A DNA stretch of 6,480 bases from JAGNZR01 sp051646055 (GTDB lineage: Bacteria > Fusobacteriota > Fusobacteriia > Fusobacteriales > Fusobacteriaceae): positions 1-6,480 of the forward strand of contig JBOFCM010000159.1 of assembly GCA_051646055.1 (NCBI GenBank). The letters are read 5' to 3'. Shown here piece after piece: positions 6,473-6,480 of this stretch. A model generated the notes under the pieces. That model made no database searches, had not been told where the DNA came from, and was given only the letters and a program-made list of their open reading frames with translations. The position numbers and the translations under genes are program-made. How positions within the stretch are numbered: the first letter of the stretch is position 1; every line of letters begins with the position of its first letter.

Positions 6473-6480
6473 ATGACAGT

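Overview
The window is AT-rich DNA (roughly mid-30s % GC by eye) with strong AGGAGG-type ribosome binding sites and standard TTGACA/TATAAT-like promoters. Codon choice and protein family content suggest a low-GC anaerobic amino-acid fermenter. A member of the Fusobacteriota (Fusobacterium, Ilyobacter or Cetobacterium relatives) is my best guess, with a clostridial Firmicute as the alternative. This is an inference from composition and gene families, not from a marker gene.

Layout, right to left along the minus strand. A transcriptional regulator (3988-5277) ends in a strong intrinsic terminator (3954-3989). A well-formed promoter (3916-3944) follows immediately, and just downstream of its expected start point lies an inverted repeat (3872-3897). 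Then comes a tight four-gene operon: a DUF5058-like membrane protein (3145-3855), a second small membrane protein (2455-3123), a PepT-like M20 metallopeptidase (1338-2462) and an AbgB/M20D-like amidohydrolase (10-1338). The junctions are a 21-base gap, an 8-base overlap and a 1-base TAATG overlap, so the four genes are very probably co-transcribed and the last three translationally coupled. On the plus strand, divergent from the regulator, is an AgcS-type sodium:alanine/glycine symporter gene (5477-6472) with its own promoter. Its reading frame stops after 331 codons, before the family's usual end and 8 bases from the window edge.

How the genes may work together (inference). The two multi-pass membrane proteins have no recognised transport function, but they sit with two cytoplasmic M20 hydrolases that cleave amide or peptide bonds. 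The simplest reading is a two-subunit permease importing a small amide, for example an N-acyl/aryl amino acid or short peptide, which the hydrolases cleave. The upstream regulator has a C-terminal helix-turn-helix region, a degenerate GGDEF-like domain and an N-terminal sensor-like region. It may control the operon through the inverted repeat, and the divergent AgcS transporter would handle free alanine or glycine. The least described parts are the membrane-protein pair, the regulator's architecture and the putative operator. No RNA genes, CRISPR arrays, insertion sequences or replication origins were seen. No gap between genes exceeds 300 bases; the largest (5278-5476) holds the divergent promoters.
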